Assembly (NCBI RefSeq): GCF_000005505.3
Contig: NC_016135.3
Coordinates: 21,112,613 to 21,176,612 of the forward strand
Origin: Brachypodium distachyon
Lineage: Eukaryota; Streptophyta; Magnoliopsida; Poales; Poaceae
DNA length: 64,000 bases
Direction of reading: 5' to 3'
The notes below the pieces were generated by a model. That model did no database searches and was not told the DNA's origin. It was given only the letters and a program-made list of their open reading frames with translations. Below are positions 33,063-45,098 of this stretch, piece by piece. Within the stretch, counting starts at the first letter, position 1; each line of letters begins with the position of its first letter. The position numbers and the translations under genes are program-made.

Positions 33063-34220
33063 GACCAATCTACGAAACCCTAGCCGCGGCCTAGGGCCTA
33101 CTCGCCCTCTCCCTCGCGCCGCCGTCACCGGAGGGGATGCCGGCTAAGCCGTGCACGCCCTGGGATCGTGGCAGCGGGGCGGCCCTCTCTCGTCGACTGC
33201 TGCCGCGCTCCCTGCTGCGGTGTGTGGTGGTGCAGGTGTCGGGCGGGCGTGGCGTAGGGAAGGCCGGTGCGGCTGGGCGGCGGCACCTCCCGGAGGCACG
33301 GTTTCTGGCGGGCGATTGCGGCGGCGGGCCCCGGTGCTGCCGGGCGTTGGTGGCCATGTCCAGCCGCGGATCTGGCGCCGGCGAGTGGTTGTGCGCCGGA
33401 TCTGGCCGGCGGTTGGCCTGACTAGCCTCGATGGCAGACGGCGGGCTCCTTGGAGGCGTTTCCGGCTGCAGATCTGGTGCAGTCGCTCGTCTCCCTTCCC
33501 CGTGCGTATGGCTGTGGCTCGTGTGGCTTCTCGCCGGCGTTGCTTCAACGGTGGATGCCGGGACGGCGGTCTCGGGTCGCGTCTTGGTTGTCTGGGCCGC
33601 CGATCTGGCGTTTTGGGGCGCAGATTGGTCTTAGTCAAGCAGAGGAAGAATGTCGAGGCGGCGGCCTCGGAAGGGGGTGAAGGCGGTTGCTGCGCGGGGC
33701 GTGGTCGGGTTCTAGGCGCCGGGGCGGCGGCCCCGAAAAGCGTTGGTCCTCAGGAGGTCTGATGCAATGGTTGATGCCGGGTTCTTGAGGCGCGCCTCAC
33801 GTCCTCCTACGTCAGGGTGGCCCAAACCTGCTCCTCTTCGCGGATTTGGTTTCTCTCCCCTTCGTGTGTTGGCGGCGAGTGTGGTTCGGTGGTGCGGGGC
33901 TCTGGCGATGTTTCTTCCGTGCTCCTTTGGAGCCCGTCAAGGTCCTTTGGCCCTCTCTGGGGAGTCATGCCGGATCTGGCTTGCTCAGAGGAGGGGCGAT
34001 GTGTGCTTCGATATGGCGGGGTTCTTCTTCGGTTCTCCCATTGGTGTGTTGTCGTGTAGGTGGAGCGTTTGTTCGTTGTGTCGTTCCTCCTGTTGACTGT
34101 TAGGGGCTTCATCCTCTTGTATCTGGTTTTTGCTAGGTTTTCCCTAATAAACTGGGCAACTCTAATTCTTCTATAATGACATGCAGGAACTCCCTGCCCC
34201 TTTTGAGGTGTCCTAAAGAA
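33063..34220 (+). mobile_element. Retroposed sequence with 18-bp target duplication (LINE-like)
   Basis: The 18-mer AAGCATGCAGCGTGCATG occurs at both 33045-33062 and 34221-34238. The body is GC-rich, begins near GAAACCCTAGCCGCGGCC and ends CCTAAAGAA, a short A-rich tail. A long, variable target duplication with an A-rich 3' end is the mark of target-primed reverse transcription. There is no reverse transcriptase. The open frame at 33151-33762 (203 codons) and its antisense are Arg/Gly/Ala-rich and unassigned. It could be a deleted LINE, a LINE-mobilised non-coding transcript, or a processed pseudogene of an unrecognised gene. Confidence 0.75.
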
Positions 34221-34238
34221 AAGCATGCAGCGTGCATG

Positions 34239-34483
34239 CTCCTCTCCCATTTCTCGGTTCATCTCGTATTGGTCAAATATAAGTGGTTTTGCTAGGGAGA
34301 AGGGATGAGAAGTTGACCTTTTTAGTTAGAGATCGGTCATATGAAATAACGACGGCGTGTCAAAGAGTAAGGCAGTAAAGATGACACATATTTTGACCCG
34401 ACGGTTTTGATACGTCGACTAAAATTTAAACATTTTATTTGAAGAGTGTGGCTATATCTCAGACGTTTGATTTTTAAGAAAAA
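34239..34483. other. Short intergenic stretch with dispersed-repeat similarity
   Basis: Contains TTTTTAGTTAGAGAT (about 34318) and GTGGCTATATCTCAGACG (about 34448). Relatives of these blocks occur on the far side of the Helitron at 38430-38470 and 39495-39680. It is probably a remnant of an older repeat into which the Helitron inserted. Confidence 0.45.
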
Positions 34484-34540
34484 CTAGCACGATGGCCCGC
34501 GCGAAATGCGCGGGCTAGACCTGATGATCATGGTTGTATA

Positions 34541-34746
34541 CTCCCTCCGTTCGGGTTTAAAAGGCCTACATTGGATTTTATGCGGAACTTTCGCGAAACA
34601 TTACTTTGGTCATACGATGATATTATGACACAAAAAATATATCTATGTATTAGTGTTGAAAAACCTATATACATTTTTTTGTATAATTGTTCGTCGAAGT
34701 TCGGCATAAAATTCAATGCAGGTCTTATAAATCCGGATGGAGGGAG
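34541..34746. mobile_element. Stowaway-like MITE near the Helitron 3' end
   Basis: Left end CTCCCTCCGTTCGGGTTTAAA and right end, reverse complemented, CTCCCTCCATCCGGATTTA. Preceded by TA. About 205 bp. It must have inserted after, or travelled with, the Helitron. Confidence 0.75.
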
Positions 34747-35229
34747 TGCAAGTCACTAATATTGCAGCATTCTGTCCAATATGTATCAATTCGTCGTATT
34801 TGCAATTCTAAAATCGAAAACATGAGATTTGAATGCCTAAGAGCAACTCCACCAGATTCCCTAATTTAAGCCCCCAAATTCATATGTGGGATCCCTGTAA
34901 AAGATTCTTCCTGTAAATTTTTGTTTTCTCCGGCAGACTCCCTATCTCACTCCCGATATTTCACTCTTGTAGTATTTTATTCAACCGCTTTTCTAAACTT
35001 TCATGCTTCAAACGACCTATTCATATAATTTAAATTCATATTATTAAATCAAATCATTTTATTTTATAGCACTTAAATAAACTATATAATGTGGGGTATT
35101 ATAATAATTATAATTTAATTAACATAGTTTTCGAATTAGCGGTGTGTGTTTTACAATCTATTCTACACAAGCGTATTATCAAACTGCATCGACGTCTCTA
35201 CTACTACTTAAATTGCTCTCGCCTTGATC

Positions 35230-35600
35230 TCTACATGAAGAAAGATCCACATGCAGCAATGGTTGTTCCCCTTTTCTCCTCTCTCTCTCTCTCTCTCTCC
35301 CCTTGTTCTCATTCTCTCTGTTCCTTTCCCCGTACAAGCTGAGGCTCACCTAATGCCCAAAATCGATACTTGCTGGCACCAGGAAGGCGCCGGACGCCTC
35401 TCCCCGTCCCCAACACCGCCGACGTCTCTCCCATCCACAACACTGCCGCCACTGACTGCCTCAACCAACGCCACCGCATCAGTCCTTGCAGCTGCGCCAG
35501 TCTCGGAGCCACTCGACCACTAACTTCCCCATCTCCTGTCTAGCAGCTCGACAGCGGCTCGCCCAAATCCAGCGGTGCCCCGCTGCTACAGCGGATTGTT
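35230..35600 (+). other. GC-rich patch in the Helitron interior
   Basis: Starts with a CT repeat (about 35277-35300) and contains an open frame at 35251-35523 of Pro/Ser/Thr/Ala-rich composition. No family recognised. It may be captured host sequence. Confidence 0.35.
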
Positions 35601-35639
35601 CGGAACCGATTTGTAGGACGTAACATCGAACGAACGATT

Positions 35640-35740
35640 TCTGAGACTCCTAGATCTCATAACGATCTAACGGCTGGAAATGATTAGGATGATGTGGATC
35701 AAAGTGGAGGCTCCCCACGGTACCCCTCATATTATCAGTA
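35640..35740 (-). repeat. Internal copy of Helitron 5' subterminal sequence (1)
   Basis: On the minus strand it contains AATATGAGGGGTACCG, then CCTCCACTTTGATCCACATC. This matches the region just inside the Helitron 5' end (38300-38200: CAATATGAGAGGTACCGAGG and CACGTTGATCCACATC). Confidence 0.65.
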
Positions 35741-35857
35741 ATTATAACATATATATTGGACCTTAAACCACTTTAATGTTTTATTTTATCTCATCAAATA
35801 TACCTCTCTCATTAAATCGATCTCATGTTAATCGATTATATAGATCTCTAGAGAATG

Positions 35858-36022
35858 TACGTGCAAAGCATATAAATGAATGATTTTGTTTAATATAAAT
35901 TGTGATGTAGTGGGACTCGATTTATTTGTAGCAACCATACGTACGTGCAAAGCATATAAATGCGAGATTTTGTTTAATATAAATTGTGATGGAATGGGAC
36001 TCAATTTATTTGCAGCAACCAA
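35858..36022. repeat. Two-copy tandem duplication, unit about 84 bp
   Basis: Copies 35858-35938 and 35942-36022 share TACGTGCAAAGCATATAAAT and GATTTTGTTTAATATAAATT with few differences. Located inside the Helitron. Confidence 0.85.
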
Positions 36023-36179
36023 ACGTGACATGCTTCTTTTTCTCAGTACCGTGGGATGGTTCCCTTTTAGCAGCCACGTTTACGCTAAAAAAAAAGCAGC
36101 CACATCACTTGTTTTCAACTAACTTGTGTTTCCACGAATATGGATTCTCAATTAAACGTGTCTACTTTTTCTACATCCC

Positions 36180-36262
36180 ATAGATCTCAGTTCCAATGAC
36201 CAGAATAATTATGATGCTGTGGATCAACGTGGAGGGTCCTCTCGGTACCCTCATATTGCTCA
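36180..36262 (-). repeat. Internal copy of Helitron 5' subterminal sequence (2)
   Basis: Minus strand GCAATATGAGGGTACCGAG, then CTCCACGTTGATCCACAGC and TTATTCTGGTCATTGGA. It is more similar to the true 5' end than copy 1, but lacks the terminal TCTATTATATA. Confidence 0.7.
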
Positions 36263-38307
36263 CGGTGTCCCACGCAATTGGGCGGGAAACACTTTCATTT
36301 CCCAACTATAAGGTATGCAAAATATTTTCTCAACTACAAATTAAAATACAAAATACGATATGGTTCCCGAACTTCTGATGTATTGGGGTTGGTTGATTTT
36401 ACTTCTCCAAGTGTACTGATGTTGATTACTCTTGCCTTCCTAACGACCAATCGTGTTCGAGATCCAAACTTCATTTGAGTTTATTACTCTAATATCCCAT
36501 AAAACACAATATACTATCACTCGTAAATGTTCAACGTCCCTACTGTGACCAAAGATCCAATATAATATGCACAAATGCATTTTATACTGATTTAATATCG
36601 TGTACAAATGGTACACACATAAAAAAATCGCAGTTTTAATGTTTTGTGTAATTTGCAGTTGAGAAGTAAACATTGTTTTGCATGATTGATAGTTGGAAAG
36701 TAAAGATGCTTGCCGCGCACTGACAATACTAATATATCACATTGTACATAAATTTAAAGTTTGCATGCTCGTTAATTGGCCGTTTACTAATATGTCTTGT
36801 TTGTGTCAAGTTATATTAGTAGGTAGGAATTGCCGATAATAAATTATAATGTGTGAATACGTGAATATTATATCGATACTCAGAATAAAGTTTAGAACAT
36901 GAGCTAATCATTGTTTGTTTATTTTGTATTTGTAGCGATATGTGATTAGTAAGTTTTCTGGGTTCGCTAGGGAGCGAATTGCTCCTACATAACGTCAATT
37001 ATGTAATGAGAGTTAATATTCGGTGTCATGTATTAATATATAACTATAATTTTTTAAGTACCGGCTAATAACTCGTCGTTGAAAAAATAGATTAGGACAA
37101 ATGGAGCTGATCGTACTACTTAATATTCTTATTACCCATAATTTGTGGAGAAGCAACAACAAATAAAAACTGAGAGATCCTAACATGTTGGTCGCCTTAA
37201 CAGATTGACTAAGAAAAACCGAAACAAACATTGACTTGACACTAACCGTAGCATATTGGGCCTAGGTGGGTCTTAAACCGATTTGATGTTTCATGATAGC
37301 TCAACAAACATACATCATTCATTAATCTGGACCGTTAATTATAATATGTGATGGTCAAAATAATTTGCATGGTGTGGATCAACATGTTGCTTACGCGCGG
37401 TGGGAGTGGGTCTTAAACATTTTACATTCAACACATATACATTATAATACAATCTAATATATTATTTTCTGTCATCCAAAGAGATTAGTAGACGGGCCCC
37501 ATCTTAAAGCTCAAGTTGGGTCTTAAGCATTTTAGGATTTATAGTTTGCAATAGCATATATGGTGGATCCGCCTTAAGGTCTGTTTGGAAAATAAACATT
37601 GGAGACGCCATTGAGGTAGGTATAATAGTTTTAGAGTTCAATTGGTAGTCCGAACCATCTTCAAAGTTTAAGGGATAATATGAACTTATTAAAAAAGACT
37701 ATGTCCATTTTTGTATTGCCGTGGTGCACCCTATACTTATGCGGGCCTGATATGTTGGTCCATTCATCAGTTTCGGGGTTATTCGCTAGCAACCGAACAC
37801 TTAGTGTAATCCGATGATTTTTACTTAAAAAAAGGTATACCGGTACAAAATTAAAACTCTAGCCACGATGTGGTGTTCTTTCCTAATTTACTCTTCTCAC
37901 AAAGTTACGCTCCACGACATTGGCCCATCTTCCTCACAAAAAAGGGAAAAGGCACCGTGGGCCCGTGGCCCAGCTGCTTGTTTAGCCTATCACTTGGACA
38001 CAGCTGTGGTATCCATGGGCTGCAAGGTCTTCAGGGTTAAAAAGCTGCGAAACCTGATTTGTTAAGATCAAAAGGACACGTGCCATAGTTCGTTAAGGTT
38101 AAAAGGATACGTTCCACTCAAAAAAAAAATAAGATACGTGCGTCAATCTTGTTGTTACACGGTTTAAAAGCAATTTTTTGTGTCACGTATATCTAACGGT
38201 TGTGTTTCAACAACTTTCATATCCAACGACCAGAATAACTGGTGTGATGTGGATCAACGTGAGGCCTCCCCTCGGTACCTCTCATATTGCTTTTAGTATA
38301 TAATAGA

Positions 38308-40029
38308 TACTTAAATCTTAGTCGAAGTATCAGAGTCGTCGCATTAATGTCTAAAGGCCATTCCACTCACATTTTTCCATAGTTTTTTTCGAATCCTAAA
38401 GACAAACCATATCCAAAACATGAGAAATCGATTTATCTCTAATTAAAAATTAGACGACTTAGATATAGCAAAACCTTGTTTAAAAGTCACGCATGCATCT
38501 TGTACATACCAACCTTCAAATTTAAATGTTCACGCGTTACAGAAATCCCCAAGGAAAAGAAAAAAACCATGCGGCAGGCGACAGAGCGTTGCCAACCAAG
38601 CGAGCATGCATGACGGACAAGGAACAGAAACTCTCGAACGGTACACGGTGACCATGCTGGCCGGTCCATGGATCTCTCTCGATGCCGTGCGTGCATCGGT
38701 GCATGCATGCCACTATGCCAGCGCAATGCAACGCATGCAGCCGGAGGCAGACGCAACGGTCACTTTTCTACGCCGCCAGCGAAAAGCTAAGGCGCGCGCG
38801 GCTGTAGGTGCATGTAGAGGAAAGCCGAAAGCACGGAGCTGGGAGCGATGACCCTACGTAAGACAGTGACCCTCTTGCCCGTGGCTTTTGTGCCGTAGCA
38901 GAGCGTCCCCCGTGCCTTGGAAAAAGAAGGAGTGTTTTGAAACGTTGGAAAATGTCGGCCAGGCATGCATGCATGCATGCTTGGCGAGAATGACACATCA
39001 GAGGTCGATCTCCGGAACAAACAACATCGTAAGGAGCGGTGGGCCAGCACGCAGTTTCACTTTCACCTTTTCCGTTGAGGCTTCAACGTTTTATCCCAGT
39101 CACCAGAGATTAAACCTAGGCTTTTTTACACCTGATATGTCTCGTTTTTTTTTCTTTTTTGCAAAATATGAGGGACTGCATGGTGCTAACTGGATGTGGT
39201 TGTGGGTGCTTTTTGCAAGATGAAAAATGTGAATCTCAAAGCGAACGAAGGCAATGGATTGTTTGTCATGAGCCGGAGACGTTCATCTATTCATACTGAG
39301 CATATAACTCAAGAGTTACAAGTTAGAAAAACTGAGTTTGATGTTCCGCTTTTTCTAGCTGGATACCAACCATTCTAAGTTGGAAGTTAAGAAAAATAGT
39401 TTAACATTCAACATGTTCGAATTGGTAAGTTGAAACCTTGAAATTATGACTCAAGATAATAATTAAAGAAAATTGATTTTGCTATCGAAAAGTCTCTTAT
39501 TTTTTAGTTAGAGATAATCAACATGACTGGCCGTCGGATCTTTATCCAACGACAGCACGCGGGAGATGGAAAAGTGACGATGTCATCCAGATCTTAATAT
39601 AAACGAGTATGATACATCGAGTGGGGTTTATACTTTTTTCTTAAATATCAGACATCTGAAATATAGCCACAACCATAGAAAAGTCATTCTTAGAAATTAC
39701 GCCGCACAAGGTAGCCGTGTCATGCACGATGGGTTTTCCGATGGGCAAACCTCAGAGCAGTTTTGATTCTTCAATGCTCCGGTTCACATCAATTTTATAC
39801 ATACATCCTCAACAATAATGGTTTTGTTATTGAGGCATGTTGTTTTAGTTAGTAGAGATCAGTTGACGGACTTGGCTAAAATGTGAAAAAGATACATCTG
39901 CGTGTGGGCTCCCGCTAGTTCACACTAATTTGAAAAAAAGAATTCGGACATAGACATCAAATAAACGTTAAAATGATGCATGAGGATGTGAGCAGGCTAG
40001 CTACAGCTCTGCTAGACGACGTGGATATA
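38308..40029. other. Intergenic region downstream of the SCPL pseudogene
   Basis: No gene recognised. Holds dispersed-repeat blocks (38305-38470, 39495-39680) related to those at 34318-34470, and a run of GCATGCATGC at about 38960-38980. Confidence 0.45.
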
Positions 40030-42591
40030 CTAGAGTGGCTGATTCTGTATCCAACGGCTGAACATGGCAAAGCACCTCTCGGGCTCGTACTCAGGCGCCG
40101 TGTGTCCGCCTCCCTGCAACCCAGTCGGGAGCAACAATTTTAATATGTGGAGCAGCGTCAAGTGCCACGAGCCCACATGCAGAAAGAAAGAAGGGTGTTA
40201 ATTTGCAAGTCGTACCTTCACAGTGCGAATGTCATGTTGTTAGAGTATGTCACTGTGAATCTGCAACACCCCCGAAAGAGAAAACGGAGGAATCAATCCC
40301 TGGCAGTAAAGCCCCAGAAACAAAAACAAAACAAAAATCCAAACAGGCATCGAGGAAGGAAACTATGGCCAACCCGGCAGACTGGCCATGGAGATGCCAC
40401 GCCCTCCAGTCGTCGACGACGGGGAAGCCGAGCGACCTCACCCACGCCTGCGTCCCCAGGTGCGGAATCACCGCGTCGTGGTCGCCGCTGCATACCCAAA
40501 GTTTCAGACTTTCAGTACGTATCAACAACAATGCAAGGAAACAATTTCGTTCATCTCACGGACCTGTACACCAGCGCCGGTAGCGTTGGCCGTGACGTTG
40601 CGGTGGTACTTGACGCTGCTCCTGAAGTCCATGGTGTACGGCAAGTAGCCGTCGTGGCACCTCACCCACTCGTCCACGGTGCCGTCCTTGATCCCCAGGG
40701 CGTCCCGGGTGCGCTCGTCGTTCGCCCAGAAATACGACAGGTAATGGCCGTAGTTCTGCTCCATGGTCGCGTACGTATATATGCGTACAGTATCAGGTCA
40801 TTCCAAATGAACTGGAACATGTGTATACTATACGGTACAGGTTTATGTGCCAAGTTGACTTACGATGCAGTCAAGTGGAGGACGAACTGGCGGATTTTTC
40901 AATCGCTTATTCTTACCCATCTCGATTCCGGCTTCCTCCTCCCGTAAGACCTTCCTGCCGGCGACAACGACACCGGGCTCATCCGTCACGGAGCCTGGTC
41001 TAGCAGATGAAAAAACGCAATTGTCGTACAAAATGTGCGCCCTCATAACTTCAGAGAGGAGCTGCAGTTATTGCATATCAGTACTCAATCAGATACCACT
41101 TCTTGGAAACGGCTTGGAATTATTTGTAGGACACAACACGTTCTTACATTATTGTAAGTGCCCAGGGCTTGAGCACACAGCAAATTTGCAGGATTCTCGT
41201 AGTCCTGTGCTTGGCAATGACCCAGTATCATCTGTGGTGCGGAAATAGCATGCACACCGCTTCAGTTGCGACGAAAGTTCACTATGTATAGATGCAGATG
41301 GAATAGTGGATCTAGACGAGTTTAGCTACCTCGTACAGTTGGTCGGATATTATACCGAATCCGTGAGCGAATGGCACTCGATAGCTTAGGTCAACACTAT
41401 AATCTGTTACCGGGTTGCCTACTAGATAACCCTGGGGATGAAAGGAAAATTTTGGCGGGACAAACACTTGAAGTACAGTACATATCGATTTCAGCTGGAA
41501 ACATGGTGTATTTAGCTTGCCTTTGGGGTTAGCTAGAAGCATGATGGGCACCTACCATGAGATTAAGGAGCGGGCTCCTTCCAGCTTCAATCCCTGAAGA
41601 GGAGAAATGACGAAGGTATAGTTGAGTTCAGCGAATTCAATCAAGTCCACCAACCATCATCCGTGTGGGTGGAAATATACAACAAAAGCGACATTCGTAC
41701 CTTCAGAAATTTTTTGTGCGATAAGTGGCACAATTTTTGCAGCATAGGAGTCTCCCCCGATGTAGAGAGGATTTGCAAGGAACTTGGGATGGTCCGTGAG
41801 CCACTGGAGATGGTCCCGTGGATCAGACAGCCAATTAATCGCACCTAATTATAGGATCGGAATAGCTAATGAACAGTAAAAGTAGCACCTTCGTGAGGAG
41901 TTCATGGAGCTGCAGTGAGGTAGATACTTCTCCGACATTGTAGCCTTCGGGGGTTCTGGAAAACGAAAATCCTGCTCCAACTGGTGAATCAACAAAGAGG
42001 ATATTTGCCACCTGCCGATGGATACTGTCAAGAACCAATCAAGAGTGACAAGATATAACTGAACCTGAATTCAGTATCTAGCTGCGAAACAAGAGACCTT
42101 TGTCCATGAGTACGGGTTGATTTCCAGGCGTGGCAACGTGCCATTGTAAGGCTCTATGACGAAACTGACCGGACCTGCGGTTGCCGTGCACATGTGTGTT
42201 CATTGGAGTGTGATTGCGAGTGAAAGCTTGGGAATGCAAACTAACTAAATTTACCGCCGCCGGTGAGCCAGAGAAGGAAAGGGGCATTCTCGCCACCGGC
42301 TTCTGCCTCAACGAAGTAGTAGAACAGCTCGGCGCCGTTCTTCTCGTCCACCTCCACGTACCTTTGATATTGGCAGAAGCAGATATTAGATCCAATGGAG
42401 TCGATGATCAAGAAATTGCAGAACCGAATGGCTAAATGTCTTAAGGATTGTTACCCCGTCTCGAGGTGGAAGGGAAGGCGGCCGTGGAACCCAGGGAGGG
42501 TGGTTACTGCCATAGATCTGGAGGTTGTGGCGGCACGGACTTGCTGCCGCAAGGACAAGAAGCAGAGCAGCAGGAGCAGCCGCTCGATCAT
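40030..42591 (-). pseudogene. Serine carboxypeptidase-like (SCPL) pseudogene, copy 1
   Basis: Thirteen exon-like blocks: 42591-42455, 42361-42255, 42174-42098, 42011-41889, 41803-41701, 41593-41556, 41431-41330, 41231-41148, 41061-40864, 40755-40564, 40487-40374, 40260-40216 and 40113-40030. SCPL proteins are secreted or vacuolar hydrolases or acyltransferases. Visible features are a signal peptide (MIERLLLLLCFLSL), LPGFHGRLPFHLETG, the catalytic Ser in GGDSYAA, Asp in SGDHDAV and His in GGGHTAPEY. Three lesions argue against function. About 13 residues after WLTGG (the Cys-Ser stretch by the oxyanion hole) are missing. Two bases are missing near the end of block 10, before the SGDHDAV block. 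One base is missing in block 12, which reaches a stop before the His. A recent pseudogene is the best reading. Confidence 0.8.
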
Positions 42592-43510
42592 CACTACGCT
42601 TTGATGCTTTCTTCTGCTCCCTTTTGTTGTTCTCCTGGCCAGGTCTCGGAGACGGAGAGGCCGAGGGATGGGCGCCGAGGCAACTTGCTCAATACTTGCG
42701 CATGGTAGCAGCAGAAGAACCGGGGGTGAGCGTGGTCTGCATCAGAATTCCTTTAAGCTTTTCCTGATTGTGCAATATGCACATAGCTGATGGAAAAATA
42801 TCATGGGGACAAGCGCTGTCAGTTGCCTCGAAGTAGTAGATCTGAAATAACTCTAAAATTCTGTGGTCAAAATCACCATCTGGAGCCAAATAGGAAAATG
42901 GATCCGGATCAGCCGGAAACACATTGGGGTTCGGCAGAATCTTAGTGTGAGGCTATTCTGATTTTGTTCCTTGGCAGTCTTTGTTGGTTTTTCTTTGTAC
43001 TTGGAGCCGTAATCAAGAAATTGCAGCTGCCATCAGAAAACATGAGGATTCATCGCCTGGCTTATCCATCGCAACCTGAAGATCTGCCAGGGAGCAGTCG
43101 CCTAAGAATTAGTTGTTCTCAGTCGACACGTGTGGGACGTTGGACCAGGCATCAAGATTTGTGCAACAAGGAAGACAACGGATAGCTAGAATAGGATAAA
43201 TAAGGCAGCATTCACAAATACAGTCATCGTGCTGGTCCAGTGGTCATGGTCATGCATCGGGTTTCCAACAAAGTGAGGTCTGGTGTCCTATTCTTCAATA
43301 GGGCTATCTTACGCAAGTTTTTTTTTTTCCTTTTTCCTTTCTTTATTTTATCTTTTTTGTTTTTACTGATATTTTTGTATCATCAAACACAAAAATTTCA
43401 CATTTCTTTTCTGCAACCCTAGCGTATTAACGTTCAGTTGCATTCTAAATTTCTTAGTTGCAACAACGGCACAACTGTAATTTTTAAAGTCGTGCCCGTA
43501 ATTTTAAAAA
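42592..43510. other. Upstream flank of SCPL copy 1, no gene recognised
   Basis: Contains a short minus-strand open frame (42689-42922) with FPADPDPFSYLAPDGDFDHR, which looks like coding sequence but is unassigned. A T-rich run lies at 43319-43375. Confidence 0.4.
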
Positions 43511-43690
43511 AATGCAAGTGAAAGTTTATAAAAATTTCATGCGAAAGTTTATGTGCAATTAAAAAATGCACGTGAAATTTTATGTGGATATTAAAATTGC
43601 AAGGAAAAGTTTATGTGCATTTCAAAAATTGTAGGTGAAGTTTTAAGTGCAATTTTAAAAATTGCATGCGAATTTCTCATGCGGTTATTC
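43511..43690. repeat. Diverged tandem repeat, unit about 30 bp
   Basis: About six units of the pattern GCAnGTGAAAGTTTATGTGCA followed by an A/T-rich tail. Examples start at about 43513, 43540, 43567, 43599 and 43631. Unit length varies by a few bases. Confidence 0.7.
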
Positions 43691-44085
43691 CCTGCCAAAT
43701 TCGTTATCCCATTGCACGTTTCTTTCACTCTTTTGCGTTTTATTTTCTCTTCCGTATATGCGTTCCAACATTTTCCTTCTCAATGCACCAACAAGCGTTA
43801 GCATGTAATTTTTTTATTCTTTTGTAAACAGAGTGTGTTTGTTTTTTATCTGGCACGGCCAGCATCGTGACGTAGCAGTGCCCTCGCTCCAGCCATGGTC
43901 AGAACAGCCCAGATACATTTACCTCGTTGCAGCTATCATAAATCGTTTGCTAAAAAAAGCTATCAAAAACCATTACCGAACGTACATGTGTAGTACTAGA
44001 ACCAGAATAAAGGGTAACGTGATTAGTAGCGATGAGATCGACTGAGAAATTGTGAATCTGTCAACTCAGCCGCAGTCATTCGCAA
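43691..44085. other. Intergenic, no gene recognised
   Basis: AT-rich sequence leading to the broken end of SCPL copy 2. No feature found. Confidence 0.5.
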
Positions 44086-45098
44086 CCCCAGGGCGTCTCT
44101 GGTGCGCGTCGTCCGCCCAGAAATACGACAGGTGGTGGCCGTAGTTCTGCTCCATGGTCGCGTATACACGACCGGGTCGTTCCAAGGAACGGGAACATGC
44201 ACGTACAAGAGAAAATTATTTAAAATCCCCACATTTGGGGCACATGTTTAAGAAAATCACTTTTTTTTAATTTTTTTCAAATTACCATCGTTTTGGGGAT
44301 AGCAGTTACTTCGAGCACTGATCTCTCGTTTGATCACGAACTGACGGCAAATCTGACAACAGGGTCCACTTGTCGGAGCCAACATGGCTCCACATCATCA
44401 CACAACATGCAAAAGAAAGTAAGAAACGGAGACTAGCCAGAGACTCGCCGGAGTAGCGCCTTGGTGCGGCTCAGGCGCAGCTGGGGAGAAGAGGAAATAG
44501 AAGGACACACAGCTGCAGCTGGGGAGGTAGAGCAGTCGGCTCGTTGTCGGAATCTTGCTGACGGAGCGTGCTCAAGCGGTGCAAGGCCCCGGGGGATTAC
44601 AGGGACAGGGAGGCTCGGGACAAGGGGCAAAAGAGCCGGAGGCTCACCGTGAGTGTGCATGGGAGGTAGGGGGCGAGAAGGACAAGTTCGGCGAGGTTGA
44701 CCTCCATGGTGGCCGGCGGCGGCCGAAGCGGAGCGTCTATGCGGGAACAGCTCGGAGCTAGCGGGATCCGGCGGGGGAGCGCAGGCTCGGCAGAGGCAGA
44801 GAGAGAGGAGGATGGAGGAGCGGCTGTGCGTGCTCGGCACCGACGCGGCGGAGGAAATGAGGGAGTGCAGCGGCGCCGCCCTCGCATGCGTCTCCTCCCC
44901 CTTCCAACCGTGCTTCTCCTAATCTCCTCCCAACCACGGCTGCCTTGGGCTCTTCGACGAGAGCCTGATTTGACCGGCATCGGAGCTTGCCACGCCCGCC
45001 TCCGTCCGCGATGGCGGCCCGCGCCGGCGGCGCTCACGCCCGCGCACTCCCGAGGGGGCGGCGGCTCGCGTGCACCCGAGACAGTTGCGGCGGCGCAT

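Larger units (their letters stand above)
34484..38307 (-). mobile_element. Non-autonomous Helitron
   Basis: Read on the minus strand the element starts TCTATTATATACTAAAAGC at 38307, preceded by A. It ends with a perfect 8-bp stem hairpin (GCCCGCGC, loop ATTTC, GCGCGGGC; plus coordinates 34495-34515), then CATCGTG and CTAG at 34487-34484, followed by T. The 5' TC, 3' hairpin plus CTRR end, insertion between A and T and absence of target duplication are the Helitron criteria. At 3.8 kb it has no Rep/helicase coding region. The interior is AT-rich with one GC-rich patch (about 35230-35600), possibly a captured fragment. Additional copies of its 5' region lie inside. Confidence 0.85.

Noticed and set aside
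33151..33762. 203-codon open frame in the retroposed body
   Set aside because: The antisense frame is also open over the same stretch, the composition is GC-driven and no family fits, so I do not call a protein.
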